Part shown: positions 20,702-30,928 of the stretch, in pieces
Numbering within the stretch: position 1 is the first letter of the stretch
Layout: every line of letters starts with the position of its first letter
Notes under the pieces: model-generated
Database searches by the model: none
What the model was told of the DNA's origin: nothing
What the model saw: the letters and a program-made list of their open reading frames with translations, nothing else
Assembly (NCBI GenBank): GCA_015847255.1
Contig: JADLZK010000415.1
Location: 124,001 to 188,000, forward strand
Direction of reading: 5' to 3'
DNA from: Hyparrhenia diplandra
Taxonomy: Eukaryota; Streptophyta; Magnoliopsida; Poales; Poaceae
DNA: 64,000 nucleotides
Position numbers and translations under genes: made by a program

Positions 20702-21770
20702 CACTACTACAGTTTTTTTACCGTGGTGGTTTTTTTTTATTTCTTGTGATGGTTTTTGTAACCGCCACGAGCGAAAGGCAGCGGTTTTCCAACCACCCAA
20801 AACCGCCCACGGTAAATATTTACTAAGACGTTTTTTACAATAACCGCCATGGTTAATAAGAAAAAAAAAGAAAATAAAAAAAAACTAAAAAATATTCAAA
20901 AAAAAAAAAGAGGAAAGCCTAAACCTAACACTAACCCTAGCGGGCCTGGTCTAGGCCACCGCCGTCGTATCCGCCGCCACCACAACCAAACCCTAACAGC
21001 GTCGCACCGGATCTGGAGATGGTGGAGCGCCGCCACCGATCCACGCCCGTCGGAGCTAGATCTACCCGTGGCGCCGCTGGGGGTTTCGCCTGCCGCCAAG
21101 GCGGCGTCGCCGCCTCCGCAAGGATGGGGAGGCATCGCTGCCTCCGCGTGGTCGGGAGCGCCCGCCGCCTCCGTGCGGTTGGGGAGGGCGCCGCCGCCTC
21201 CGGCCGGGGCGGAGCACGGCCGCTGCACGAACTGCGGAGCGCCCGAGCGCCTCCGCTGCCGCGGGAATGCCAAGGCGCCGCCCGGGGGCCGCCGCCACCG
21301 CGCACCTGCTCGGGACGGGGAGGGCTCGCGCTGCTCGGGGAGAGTGGTGGAGAGGAGTGGGAGAGAGGAGTGGGAGCGAGGTCTCGGAGGGGGTGGGTGG
21401 CGATGGGCGGCGCCGCATGGAAGGGAAGGGAGGGGGCGGGCGCCCACCGAGAGAGAGGAGAGAGTGGGGAGGGGCGGCTGAGTGTGGGAGATTGGGGGTT
21501 TGAGAGATTAGTGTTTTGTATGTATATATACGAGGAACCACAGTAAACGGGCTGGTTTGGCCTTTTTTAACTTCTGCTGGGCGTGACCCTTTTAACGCTT
21601 GTGAGCTCTTTATAAAAACCATCATGGTTAATACTTAATAAGGTATTAACCATGGCGGTTTTTGCCCTACCGGCTGGCTTGCCCTGCCTTGATTAACCGT
21701 GGTGTTTTTAAAAGACCGCCACGGTTAATAAAAAGCTAAGTGTCTTGCAAAAGATTTTTGTGTAGTAGTG
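20702..21770. mobile_element. Small non-autonomous CACTA related to the 13-kb element
   Basis: Ends CACTACTACAG (20702) and TGTAGTAGTG (to 21770) with a perfect CAC target duplication (20699-20701, 21771-21773). Its tips share GTGGTGGTTTT / AACCGCCACGG repeats, a GGCTGGCTTGC block and the final TTGCAAAAGATTTT...GTAGTAGTG with the 13-kb CACTA, so it belongs to the same family. The centre (20930-21500) is very GC-rich with long overlapping frames on both strands (for example 20849-21481 plus, 20896-21447 minus) and a minus-strand TATATATA box near 21520. This may be a captured promoter and first exon. No protein is identified. Confidence 0.9.
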
Positions 21771-21773
21771 CAC

Positions 21774-23183
21774 TTCCCTACTCCTTGTCACGTGTGCACC
21801 CACTCTTCCGATTCCATCCCACATATGCATCTGATCAAGCCCCCAATCGTTATACCACTGGTGTAAAAGTGGTGTCAGCGTAAATTTATTTACACTGGCA
21901 ATTGCTTTAAACTTCCCTCCAGTGATGAACAAGTTGACGCAAATGGAACAATCATCATTACTAGTCTAGTGGCCTTTATGCTAGCGGTTCAAAAGACTAC
22001 TCACAGTAAAAGTCAAAAACTACAGCCAATACAAACAGTTTTTGTAATAGTGCACTTGCTCAGGCACATCTTCCTCCGTTTTTATGGCAATGGCTTGTAT
22101 TGTGTTATCTTGAAGTCCACGTCGATGGACTCCTCACAATTGGAGTAGTCATAGTATGCCTTGTTTTGCCCCCTTCCTGCGCCACAGAGAATCCTTGTCC
22201 TCTGGGGTTAAGCACTAACTGACTACAAGGAGAGAGGAGCAAATTAAAGGTCGAGCTCTAGTGATCGCCATGGATCATTGGTGCATGGTGGTAAGCCATG
22301 GCTAGAGGGATTGGGCTGGTAAGTGTGCAGTAGACGTGTGGAATTTGGCTTTTTAGGAGGGCAGAGGAGAGAAATAACTCTAGCTAGAAATTAAGACCCG
22401 CCCGCATGGGAAGACAAATCATCAAATATTCGAAGGCTTTGTATGTGCAGCTATATATGTGGGATGACGCCATAAAGCATGATTGATAAATCGCTTCCGG
22501 AGTGCTGCACCTTATGCAGGAAGCTTCGGATTCTCACATGGCTCACAATCATGATGGATATTTTGCCATGGATGATGTTACCAACTGCCAAAGATAATTC
22601 AAGCAAAATAGACCCATGGCTGTGAACTATCTCTTGCACCTAGCTAGTGTTACAAACTGTGATAGGAAATCCATTTTTTAACAGTTCTAACCGGTCCAGC
22701 ATGCCGTCCCATATTTGCAAAAGGGTAGTTTCAATCAAAATGATATTTAAAATCAAATCAGGGCGCCAATATTTGAATTCTTTAATTTGAACATGTTTTC
22801 AAATTCTGTTAAAAACAATCAGAAATTGAGTCATTAATCCTGAATTCACATTTTTTAGGTTTTGGTATTCTTTTTAAACAATGGTACAATCAAAGTTTCA
22901 CAGAAATTACAAATATGGTATTACTTTGGTAGAATATTAATACAATTACAATTTTACCAAAAAATATTCTGGGGACAGCAACATCTTCATACGACTGCAT
23001 TTTTTTTTATTTGCATGATAAACATGCAGCTCAATTTTCTTCGGATTTAATTAGCACGACATATACTACTTATTGTAATCTTTAGTTTTAGCGTTGGGCT
23101 ATGAAAGCTTACCAATTTTGTTCTATTTAAGATACTATCAATTATTAATGCATTCACAAATGAAATGCTTATTTGCATGCAGA
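21774..23183. other. Intergenic DNA, nothing identified
   Basis: AT-rich with only short chance ORFs. The end (23150-23183) leads into a TTTGCATGCAG acceptor-like site in front of the NLR exon. The coiled-coil exon expected upstream of an NB-ARC exon was not recognised. Confidence 0.4.
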
Positions 23184-24323
23184 TGGTGAAGCAACCGAAG
23201 AACAATACATATCAACAGAAGGATTTACCCTTGACAGCAGGACCTAGCTACAATGAGCCAGAATTTTATGATGTGCGTGAAACATCTTCAGATGTTATAG
23301 AAGAACTTATTGTTGGCAGGACTGAAGAAAAAGAACAAATAATAGCTTCTTTACTACAATGTGACAGCATGACACATAACATCACCATTCTTCCTATACA
23401 TGGTATTGGAGGCATTGGCAAGACAACATTTGCAAAAATGATATACAATGATGCAAGATTCAAATATTACTGTCAAGTATGGGTTTATGTGTCCCCAAGG
23501 TTCAATTCAAATAAAATTGGCAACTCCATAATTTCACAACTTTCTGAAAAGGAGAGCCAACTAAATGAGAAACAGATGATAAGGAAACAACTCAAGAAGC
23601 TACTAGCTGGGAAGAAGACTTTGATTATTTTGGATGACTTGTGGGAATACAATCCAAATAAATTGTTTGATTTGAAGACTATGCTAATGCTTGGTGGGAC
23701 AGGCAACACAATAGTTATAGTAATGACACGCGATGAACGCATTGCAAAGGAAATTGGAACCACTGAGCCATATAAGATAGAACTCCTGACGCTCCGCAAA
23801 AAAAAAAAGATAGAACTCCTGACAAAGGAATTGTGCTGGGATATAATAAAACAAAAATGTGGTTTTGAAGCAAGGGATGACAAAAAGAACAACTGAAGGA
23901 TATAGGATTGGAGATTGCCTCAAAGTGTGGAGGTGTACCTTTAGCTGCTCAATCTCTTGGGTACACATTGAGATTTAAGGATTTAAATGACTGGGTGAAA
24001 GTTAATGAAAGTGATGTCTGGAGTGAACCTAATTCAAAGGATGGATCTTTGCAAAATCAAGTACTTGCAGCCTTGACATTAAGTTATAGCGGTATGGATC
24101 GCCCACTAAGGTCATGCTTTACCTACTGTGCAATCTTTCCAAAAGGTCACAACATAGTTAAAAATGATCTAAGTCACCAAGGGATTTCATTGGGGTTCAT
24201 CAGGCCAATGAAACCGCCATTCAAGAAGCGCCAACTTAGTGAGAAGTACATTGCGCAGCTCCTAGGAATGTCATTCCTTCAGCCTTCAATGCCACCATCG
24301 GTGAGTTATTCATGTCAACTCTA
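23184..24323 (+). pseudogene. CC-NBS-LRR resistance gene fragment (NB-ARC exon)
   Basis: NB-ARC motifs appear in order: VGRTEEKEQII, P-loop GIGGIGKTTFAK, RNBS-A-like YYCQVWVYVSPRFN, kinase-2 TLIILDDLWE (the W after DD suggests a non-TIR NLR) and RNBS-B-like VIVMTRDERIAK. These are followed by GLPL as CGGVPLAAQSLG and RNBS-D CFTYCAIFPKG. An adenine missing near 23881-23886 shifts the frame before the GLPL motif (240 codons, then a second frame 23908-24324). An MHD motif and LRRs are not seen and the frame stops at 24324. NLRs are intracellular immune receptors; this copy cannot be functional. A small in-frame insertion is annotated separately. Confidence 0.85.
23774..23823 (+). mobile_element. 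Micro-retroposition scar: 16-bp insert with poly-A tail between 17-bp target duplications
   Basis: AAGATAGAACTCCTGAC occurs at 23774-23790 and again at 23807-23823. Between them is GCTCCGC followed by nine A residues. A perfect long duplication, a tiny unique head and an A-run are what an extremely 5'-truncated LINE or SINE insertion leaves. Total gain is 33 bases, so the NB-ARC frame is kept and a repeated KIELLT appears in the protein. Confidence 0.75.
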
Positions 24324-24949
24324 ACCTATGGGATTGAATCTAATTCGTTATTATTTCTTTAAAATAATTTTAATGGAAGTCGTATAAAGTTGTAATTCAA
24401 GAATTAATGGTACACAGTGACAAAAAGAATAGCGACCTAAAGTAACTGACAATAAATGCTATTATAAGTATGTACCAGTGCCAACACACTTTTAGTGCAC
24501 TGGTAAGCTCCCCAGTTTACGGATGCACTGGCTAGAGATCACGTTTGGTTTGGGGTAATTGAGAAGAGGGGATGGGAGTTTAAAGGTACGAGTTTAGAAA
24601 TCTTTTGTTTGTTTTGGTGAGAATGGGAGTTCTAGTAGGAAGAAGAATAGGAGTTTAAACTGCCACTAATTACTTCCCTGGGGAGGGTGGGAATTCTGCT
24701 TTAATGGAAATAAATTTATCCTCACGTCCATCATGATTTATCCTATGATTTCCTTCTCAAAACCCCCACACCAAACAGAAAACATGAATTTCATCTTCAA
24801 CCCGCTCTGTTTCCCTCCACAAACCAACCAAACAATGGATTGGGAGCGAAAATCAAATTTTCACCTTAGTTACCTCCCTCAACTCTCACTACTAATTAAG
24901 ATGCCCTTCCTATGTAATTGTGAAATGCACTGAGAGTCGTATCCTAGCT
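24324..24949. other. Flank of the NLR fragment; possible degraded MITE
   Basis: GTTTGGTTTGG near 24543 and a complementary CCAACCAAACAATGG region near 24825 are an inverted pair that could be MITE ends around a 290-bp AT-rich body. I could not define termini or a target duplication. No gene. Confidence 0.25.
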
Positions 24950-26925
24950 GGGGACGATGCAGCCCAAAAAAAATAGAGCACCACCTATTGTTGGTTTGGG
25001 CCCTCTTATGCTTTATCATATGGTAGTTGTATACGACTTGCCAACAAAAGTGTCCACAACACTACCATCCTACTGGAGAAACAGCTCGTCCTCAAGCTGG
25101 AATTTGGGATGCGGCTCTTTGAAGCAGTCCAGAGTTTCCCAAGTTGCTTCAGCAGCGGGATGAACGTCCCAGCTAACTAGGAGCCCTAGTTGCCATAGTT
25201 GAGACAGGCGTGGATGAGCATCAGTACCACCCTGCCTTGTGACAGCAGCGAAAGAGGCACCAGTGCAGTTAGTGGAGTGCCGATGAACTCCTTGAGGAAG
25301 GCCACAAGGAAAAAACGTCGTGTCTCCTCACCTTAGGTGGCAATTGCAAGCGATGGGACACCACACCCATGCGTTCGATGACTTGATATGGCCATAGTAT
25401 CGCGACGAGCGCTTGCCGCGCGCTGGACTTGATGGTGATGTACTGATGTGGTGCAAGCGAAAAAGCCACACCTAGTCACCTATTGCAAACTAGATGTCTT
25501 GGTGATGGGTGTCGTAGTGCAGCTTCAGGTTATCTTGGGCATAGTGCAGCCACTCATACCTCCAAGAAAGCATCACGATAGGTGACCTGCAATGCGAGCT
25601 AAGCTGGGTTGGTAACTCGCCATTGTCGGTGGTACCCAGGCATTGACCACCTGAAAGGAGTAGTTTGCAGCATCGTCTGGTATGATATATTGTATCAGAA
25701 CTCCGCCCAAGGGAGCCAACACAGCCAGCTGCGCGAGCGGTCGAACGCCAGCAAGACACCGGAGGTAGGCACTGAGCACCCTATTCGTCACCTTTGATTG
25801 GCGGTAGTCTGCTGAGGCAGAGGTTCACCCCAAGGAGAGCGAACAGCTCGGTCCAAAATGCGCTAGTGAAGACCGGATCGCGGTTGCTGGAAATTTGGTC
25901 ATGGAGCTGGACAATTTGGTCGAAGAAGACCTTGGCGCTACCGTAGTCATCATATAGGGGTGGTCAAGGGCGATGAAGTGGGCATACTTGACAAGCAGTA
26001 CAGAACAGTGAACAAAACATCGATTTGCCACCCACCTTTGGGAAACCTTCAATGGTTTCCATGGCAATATCCGCCCAAACGGAGCTTAGCACCTCAAGTG
26101 GTTGAAGGAGCCCCGCAGGGTGGAGATGCTGTTTTATGCTACTCGGCAAATCGGGCAACCCTATAAAAAGTTATGAACAAGCCGATTAGCATGAAGGTTG
26201 TAGAAGCTAAGGATACCCGTAGTCAATGCAAAGTCTTCTGGACGCCTTCGTGTCTAGCACTATGGGCCATGTCAAGGATCTACGACCATAGTGCTGGCCA
26301 TGGTGGAGGACAAAGCAATCAATGATGGTCCTAGAGACGACGGAGACACCCAGAAGATCAAGCAAAGTGTTTGACCTCGCCTGAAGTCCTCGAATTAAGC
26401 CAGGTCCGGCTAGGAGAAGGCGTGGGTGGAGTGGATTGCAGCCTTTTCGTCCCAGCGGGACAAGGCATCTACAGCGGTGCTCAAGCGCCTAGCCAGAACT
26501 TCGACCCGAAATCATACCTGAAGAGGTGGTTCACCGATGCATCTTTGTGAAATTGTGGACAGCCCCTGGTCAAAGAGGTACTTGAGGAAGAAGTAAAGTG
26601 GATTGTGTGCACGGTGAAGGAGCGACCCATAAGGCCGCCAGTTACACATCGCCTTGACCAGCCCGATGAGCTCATGCTCGAGATGCGCCAACTTGGCATG
26701 TTGTGGTGTGATGGTCCTACGAGAAGAAGGTGATGGAGCCAAAGCACCTAGTGGAGGACAATGTCGAATCTTGAGCTCGAGGCATCGCAATCAATGATGA
26801 ACTCCTTGTCGAATTGAGGGAGCTACAGAGCAAGGCATACGTCAAGGTCATCTTTAGCATGATAGGGGTCACTATGACGATAGCTGCCCCATTGATGGCA
26901 CTATTGAAGAAGGACGCCTTCTACT

Positions 26926-26960
<35 letters not shown>

Positions 26961-28616
26961 GATCGGGGATATAGCTCTTTTTGATTAAACAGAAGAGAAT
27001 GGTCATAAGACCTACACATAATTGATACAAAAGGATTCGTACGTAATCCATGGATTACCAACGAAATCCTCAATCCAAATGAAAAGCAGGAAACATGGGG
27101 GGTGGGGTACCTTCCACCTGACAACCCCAACAGTTGAGCCTAATACAATAGATATCTCAACAACTAGGTAGCCAGCAGTGATCGGAGCCATAGATGATAA
27201 CAGTGGCAAAGCATCCGCTAGAACTCCAGACGACAAAGATCCGTCCAAACCAACCTTGGCAGCAAAGCATCTGCCGGCAAGATGACAACCTTGGTGGCAA
27301 AGCATCCACTGAAACCACCTCGGCGGCAAAGCATCCACCAGAAATGACCGCTACCTCGGCGGCAATGCGCCCGCCGGAAATGCAACCTCAGAATCCGAAA
27401 AGCTCCTCCGAGTCACTAAGGTCATTGCCCTCGGGACCATCGGCGAGGAGGACTTACCTGAACTAGTCAACAGCGTCAAAGTCCCAGGGATGGGGCCGAG
27501 TGTCTTGAGCCACCGGCAGCTGAGGACTAGCTCGTAGTTATCGAGGAGCAGGACGTAGAGGTCGATGCAAAACTACTCCACGTTGATGGTCACGGGCACC
27601 GGCTTGTAGACATGACACCATTAGATGGCACACAGTCGCCATTGTCGACGATGACGGTAAGACTTGGTTGTGGCTCTGGAACTAGATGCCACAAAGGAGT
27701 GGGTGGAGCCAGAATCCACCAAGGAATGTAATTGCACGTTTCCACCATGGCGATGTTGGTGAGAGTATGAGGGAGATTTAAATGTTGTCATCAGAGCTGG
27801 GTTCTTCTCCCATCGTGCCATCGACCAGGGCATCATATTCTAGTTCCATCATGTATAAGCCCTTCATCGAATAGGATTTGTGATGATCCTTGGTGAATTT
27901 CATGGGGTGGTTGAAGCAGAGGCTATCCACCCGACGTTACACCATCTGTTGCGGTGTGAACCGCTTGAAGTGGGCAGCCGTAGGCGGTGTGCCATTTGTT
28001 GGTGTTGGCGGGTTCTAGGATGGTACCATGGCAGACGGGGCTGGCATGCGCTACGTGAAAACTGTCGTCGAGGGCATCTAACGCCGCGTCATTGTGGGTC
28101 ACGGAGACACCCAAGTGATATTGCAATCATCATAATTGTCTAGTTCTAGGTGGTTGTCCAAGGCATGCGAGAGCCCAATTGCATTGTTGAGGGACTCAGG
28201 TTATGGAGCTCCACATCTGTCTATAGAGGATTGCAAAGGCCCGCCATGAAGATGTCGATCTGCTACTGATTTCTACAGTAGCCAACAAGGGCAGGAATTT
28301 TGCCTAGTACTCCATGGTGCCAATACGATGTAGCTTCATCAGACGCCGATGGTTTTGCTGCGCAATAGCAGACCAAAGCATCTTTGAACCCGCTAGATGA
28401 AACAAACCGAGGCCATATATGTTGGTGAGCCACAGTTCTGCTCTAGGCAATAGTACCAGTCCTAGGCAGCATCGTGGGTGGATTGCTGAGGTTAAACAAC
28501 AGTACTTCATGGACCCACTTCTCTATGTCTTTGGCACTGTGGGAGCCGCTGGCATCGACGTTTGCGGTCTACGGCCAATTGACTTCTACAGAGAGGCGCC
28601 TTTGGTCATCGTCATC
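24950..28616 (-). pseudogene. Decayed chromodomain Ty3/gypsy element, minus strand
   Basis: On the minus strand from right to left. Gag remnants are at 28600-28150 (ALVCYCAAKPSASDEATSYW, FMAGLCNP). Protease is at 27836-27480 (LHSLVDSGSTHSFVASS, then YVLLLDNYELVLSCRWL). RT is replaced by an A-tailed insertion (26929-27480). RNase H is at 26860-26470 (QFDKEFIIDCDASSS, ITPQHAKLAH, FLKYLFDQGLSTI). Integrase is at 26160-25500 (LLQPLEVLSSVWADIAMETI, TNRVLSAYLRCLAG). A chromodomain-like end is at 25160-25040 (EATWETLDCFKEPHPKFQLE). Stops and frameshifts are abundant, so this is an old dead copy. No LTR of this element is visible; its gag is cut at 28617 by a plus-strand LTR. Confidence 0.8.
26929..27480 (-). 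mobile_element. A-tailed insertion (LINE/SINE-like 3' end) replacing the RT region
   Basis: A run of 30 T on the plus strand (26929-26958) is a poly-A tail on the minus strand. Just before it the minus strand reads TTTAATCAAAAAGAGCTATA..., the style of plant LINE 3' ends. Upstream on the minus strand, 27190-27370 contains several imperfect copies of a 25-35-base unit with GGCAAAGCATCC. I did not find a clear target duplication or an RT domain, so class and outer edge are uncertain. Confidence 0.5.
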
Positions 28617-28966
28617 TGTTGGGGGGAATGGACCTTTGCCGAACCCCAGACAGGCCCGTCATCCTTGCTCACTCACCACACCGCCTCTGAGGCTGTCCAA
28701 CGCTATAGGGGACCCTCGCTTAAGGGCTCTCATATACAGGGCCTCGCTAATCAACATGAGACTAACCTTATATTTTGCCTCCCAACCCTCTTCTTTGATA
28801 CACAGGACTACTAAAGGGCGGAGGTCTTTCGGCGATCCGACCCTCGCCAAGGGCGCGCACCTCTGCAGGACCCTCGAAGAAGGTCACCTCGTCTGTGCCA
28901 GCCTCAGCAGCCCGGCGGCACCTAGGAGTACAAGGCACTTGGAGTAGTTCGGGTTTTGTGTGTTTG
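28617..28966 (+). repeat. Left part of a plus-strand LTR split by the Tat element
   Basis: Starts TGTTGGGGGGAATGG (28617) after TCATC and runs to the GTTTG target site (28962-28966), where the Tat element inserted. The LTR resumes at 50668. It cuts the gag remnant of the minus-strand gypsy. Confidence 0.65.
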
Positions 28967-30756
28967 TGTTGACACAAAAAGCATAATCGCCTCTCACACG
29001 GCAAAGTCGGAAAGCCTAGCTTCAAACGGGTGCCCGGGCGGTAGGAATCGGATGCGTGCGGTCGGTTGACCTGAAACTAACAAGGGACCAAAAACAATGA
29101 GAGCAGGAACGTGTCTGGTGTGCCCATGACAGTTCCAAATATACGGCCCTGAAGCCACTTACGACAACATATAGCTATGAGAGCTATCTATCAACAGATT
29201 TATAAAGCATTCGGCTAATATAGAGATAAAAACGTGTGAAACATGATTGCCGAATGAACATAAAGAAGACATGTTTGAACAAGTGAAAAACTGGTCATGC
29301 ATATCATGTATCATAAAGCATATATCCTTAGACCAATGACACCATCAAGACATGATTAGATATTAAATAGGTAACTCATAAATATAAATCTATCCAGGTA
29401 AAGCAATGCATAGGCCTAATCTAACTAGTCTGCCGCACGTCTAGTTTTCTTAAACCCGTCAGGCATAAACCCTAGCAAGCTAATCCACCGCATGATACCA
29501 CTTGCTATAAATCTACACCACTCCTTACAACTAGATCAATCCACCGCATGATACAATCTAATCATAAGAAGCTAAAAGCACGCATACGCTCGAAAACAGA
29601 TCCATAAATACTCGTTACTCGTGGAGGCATAACCGTATTCGGCAAGCTTACCGAATAGGGGTCCATGAAGAAGGAACAAACATGCAAAACGTGAACGAAA
29701 CCTATCAGATTAAACCGAAATCTAGTCCACCGGATGACTAGCTCTAGAGTAACCCAAAGACCTGCATCTGCCGCACGATACCCGGTCCTGTCGAGGCCAG
29801 CTCTACATCTAACGTGCATGAACCCGCAACACGTGACAACCTAGATTGATCTAAACTCGGCTATCATAAACATGTGATATGATTATCACGTCAAGACGAA
29901 CATAAAATGTTAAAAGTTCAAGATAAATCTAAGACTTTTAGGGTTTTATATCCATCTGTCGTGATGATCCAAAAGAAAAGAAGCCGAGCCTTAATCAATC
30001 TAGATTGGGCAATAAAGAGTGTTACAAATATAATAAAACAATAATAAAACATGCAACACGTGGTAACTTGATGAATCTACTAGATCTTGCCAAATCTAAT
30101 AGAGCCGATAACTATCTTTACCCCACCTTAATCTGCCGCACGATACAAGGCATAAGCAAAGACCTCCCGCTACTAAGCTTAAATCCACCGCATGATACTA
30201 AGCAAAGTAAAACGAGACTACTTGCATCATAATCTAAATCCACCGCATGATACTAGACATCATAGCAAGATTGCCGGAACTTACGGAGGTCGACGGATCG
30301 ATGGTTCCTCTCGAAGAACTCGACGACACGACAAGGGACTCGAATGTGGCACGGGGCCGGTTTGGTTGTATTGGTTGTGAACAGATTGTTTACAATGGCC
30401 AAGGGCTCATATTTATACCCTGGACTTGACACGAGACCTAAAAGACTACGATTAAATGAAATAATCCTTAAAATAAGATAACTTTGGCTCCAAGTCTTCT
30501 TGGAGTCCTCATTGCCTCCGTCATCGGGAAATCTTCCTTCAATCGGCTAATCGCCAGTTATCTTTCACTTCCCGAGCCGACCGCACAGACACTTGCCGAA
30601 TTAGTGTAAATAGCCGACCACGCCGAGCACTTACCGAATGCCATATGCATTCATACTTTGCCGAATGCCTCTCCTTGCTGAATGAACCTTCATTATTAGC
30701 ATCTTGCACTAGCCCACCTGTCATCTTCTCAGGTCTACCAAAATCTGGTGTTAACA
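28967..30756 (-). repeat. 3' LTR of the Tat element
   Basis: Plus-strand edges TGTTGACAC and GTTAACA. A minus-strand TATAAATA box near 30410-30417 marks the promoter. It contains repeated CCACCGCATGATAC units (for example near 29482, 29541, 30184, 30239), also present in the other LTR. Confidence 0.9.
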
Positions 30757-30775
30757 CATGCCCCCTCAAATTTGG
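30757..30775 (-). other. Polypurine tract of the Tat element
   Basis: On the minus strand TTTGAGGGGGCATG directly precedes the 3' LTR start, which fixes the element's orientation. Confidence 0.85.
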
Positions 30776-30928
30776 GATAAAAATATTTTTATTCCAAAAG
30801 TGATTATAACTTGCCTCAATCTATTTAGGGCAACACTATTCAACGCTTCACTTTTCACCGGTTCATCGCGGCCGCCGCTCAAATCTCCGAAATCCTAGAG
30901 TCTCTCGAATTAGTCTTCAAGTTTTTTG

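Noticed and set aside
20896..21481. Host gene in the small CACTA's GC-rich core
   Set aside because: Frames on both strands are low-complexity and lack any known domain; a captured promoter or exon is possible but unproven.
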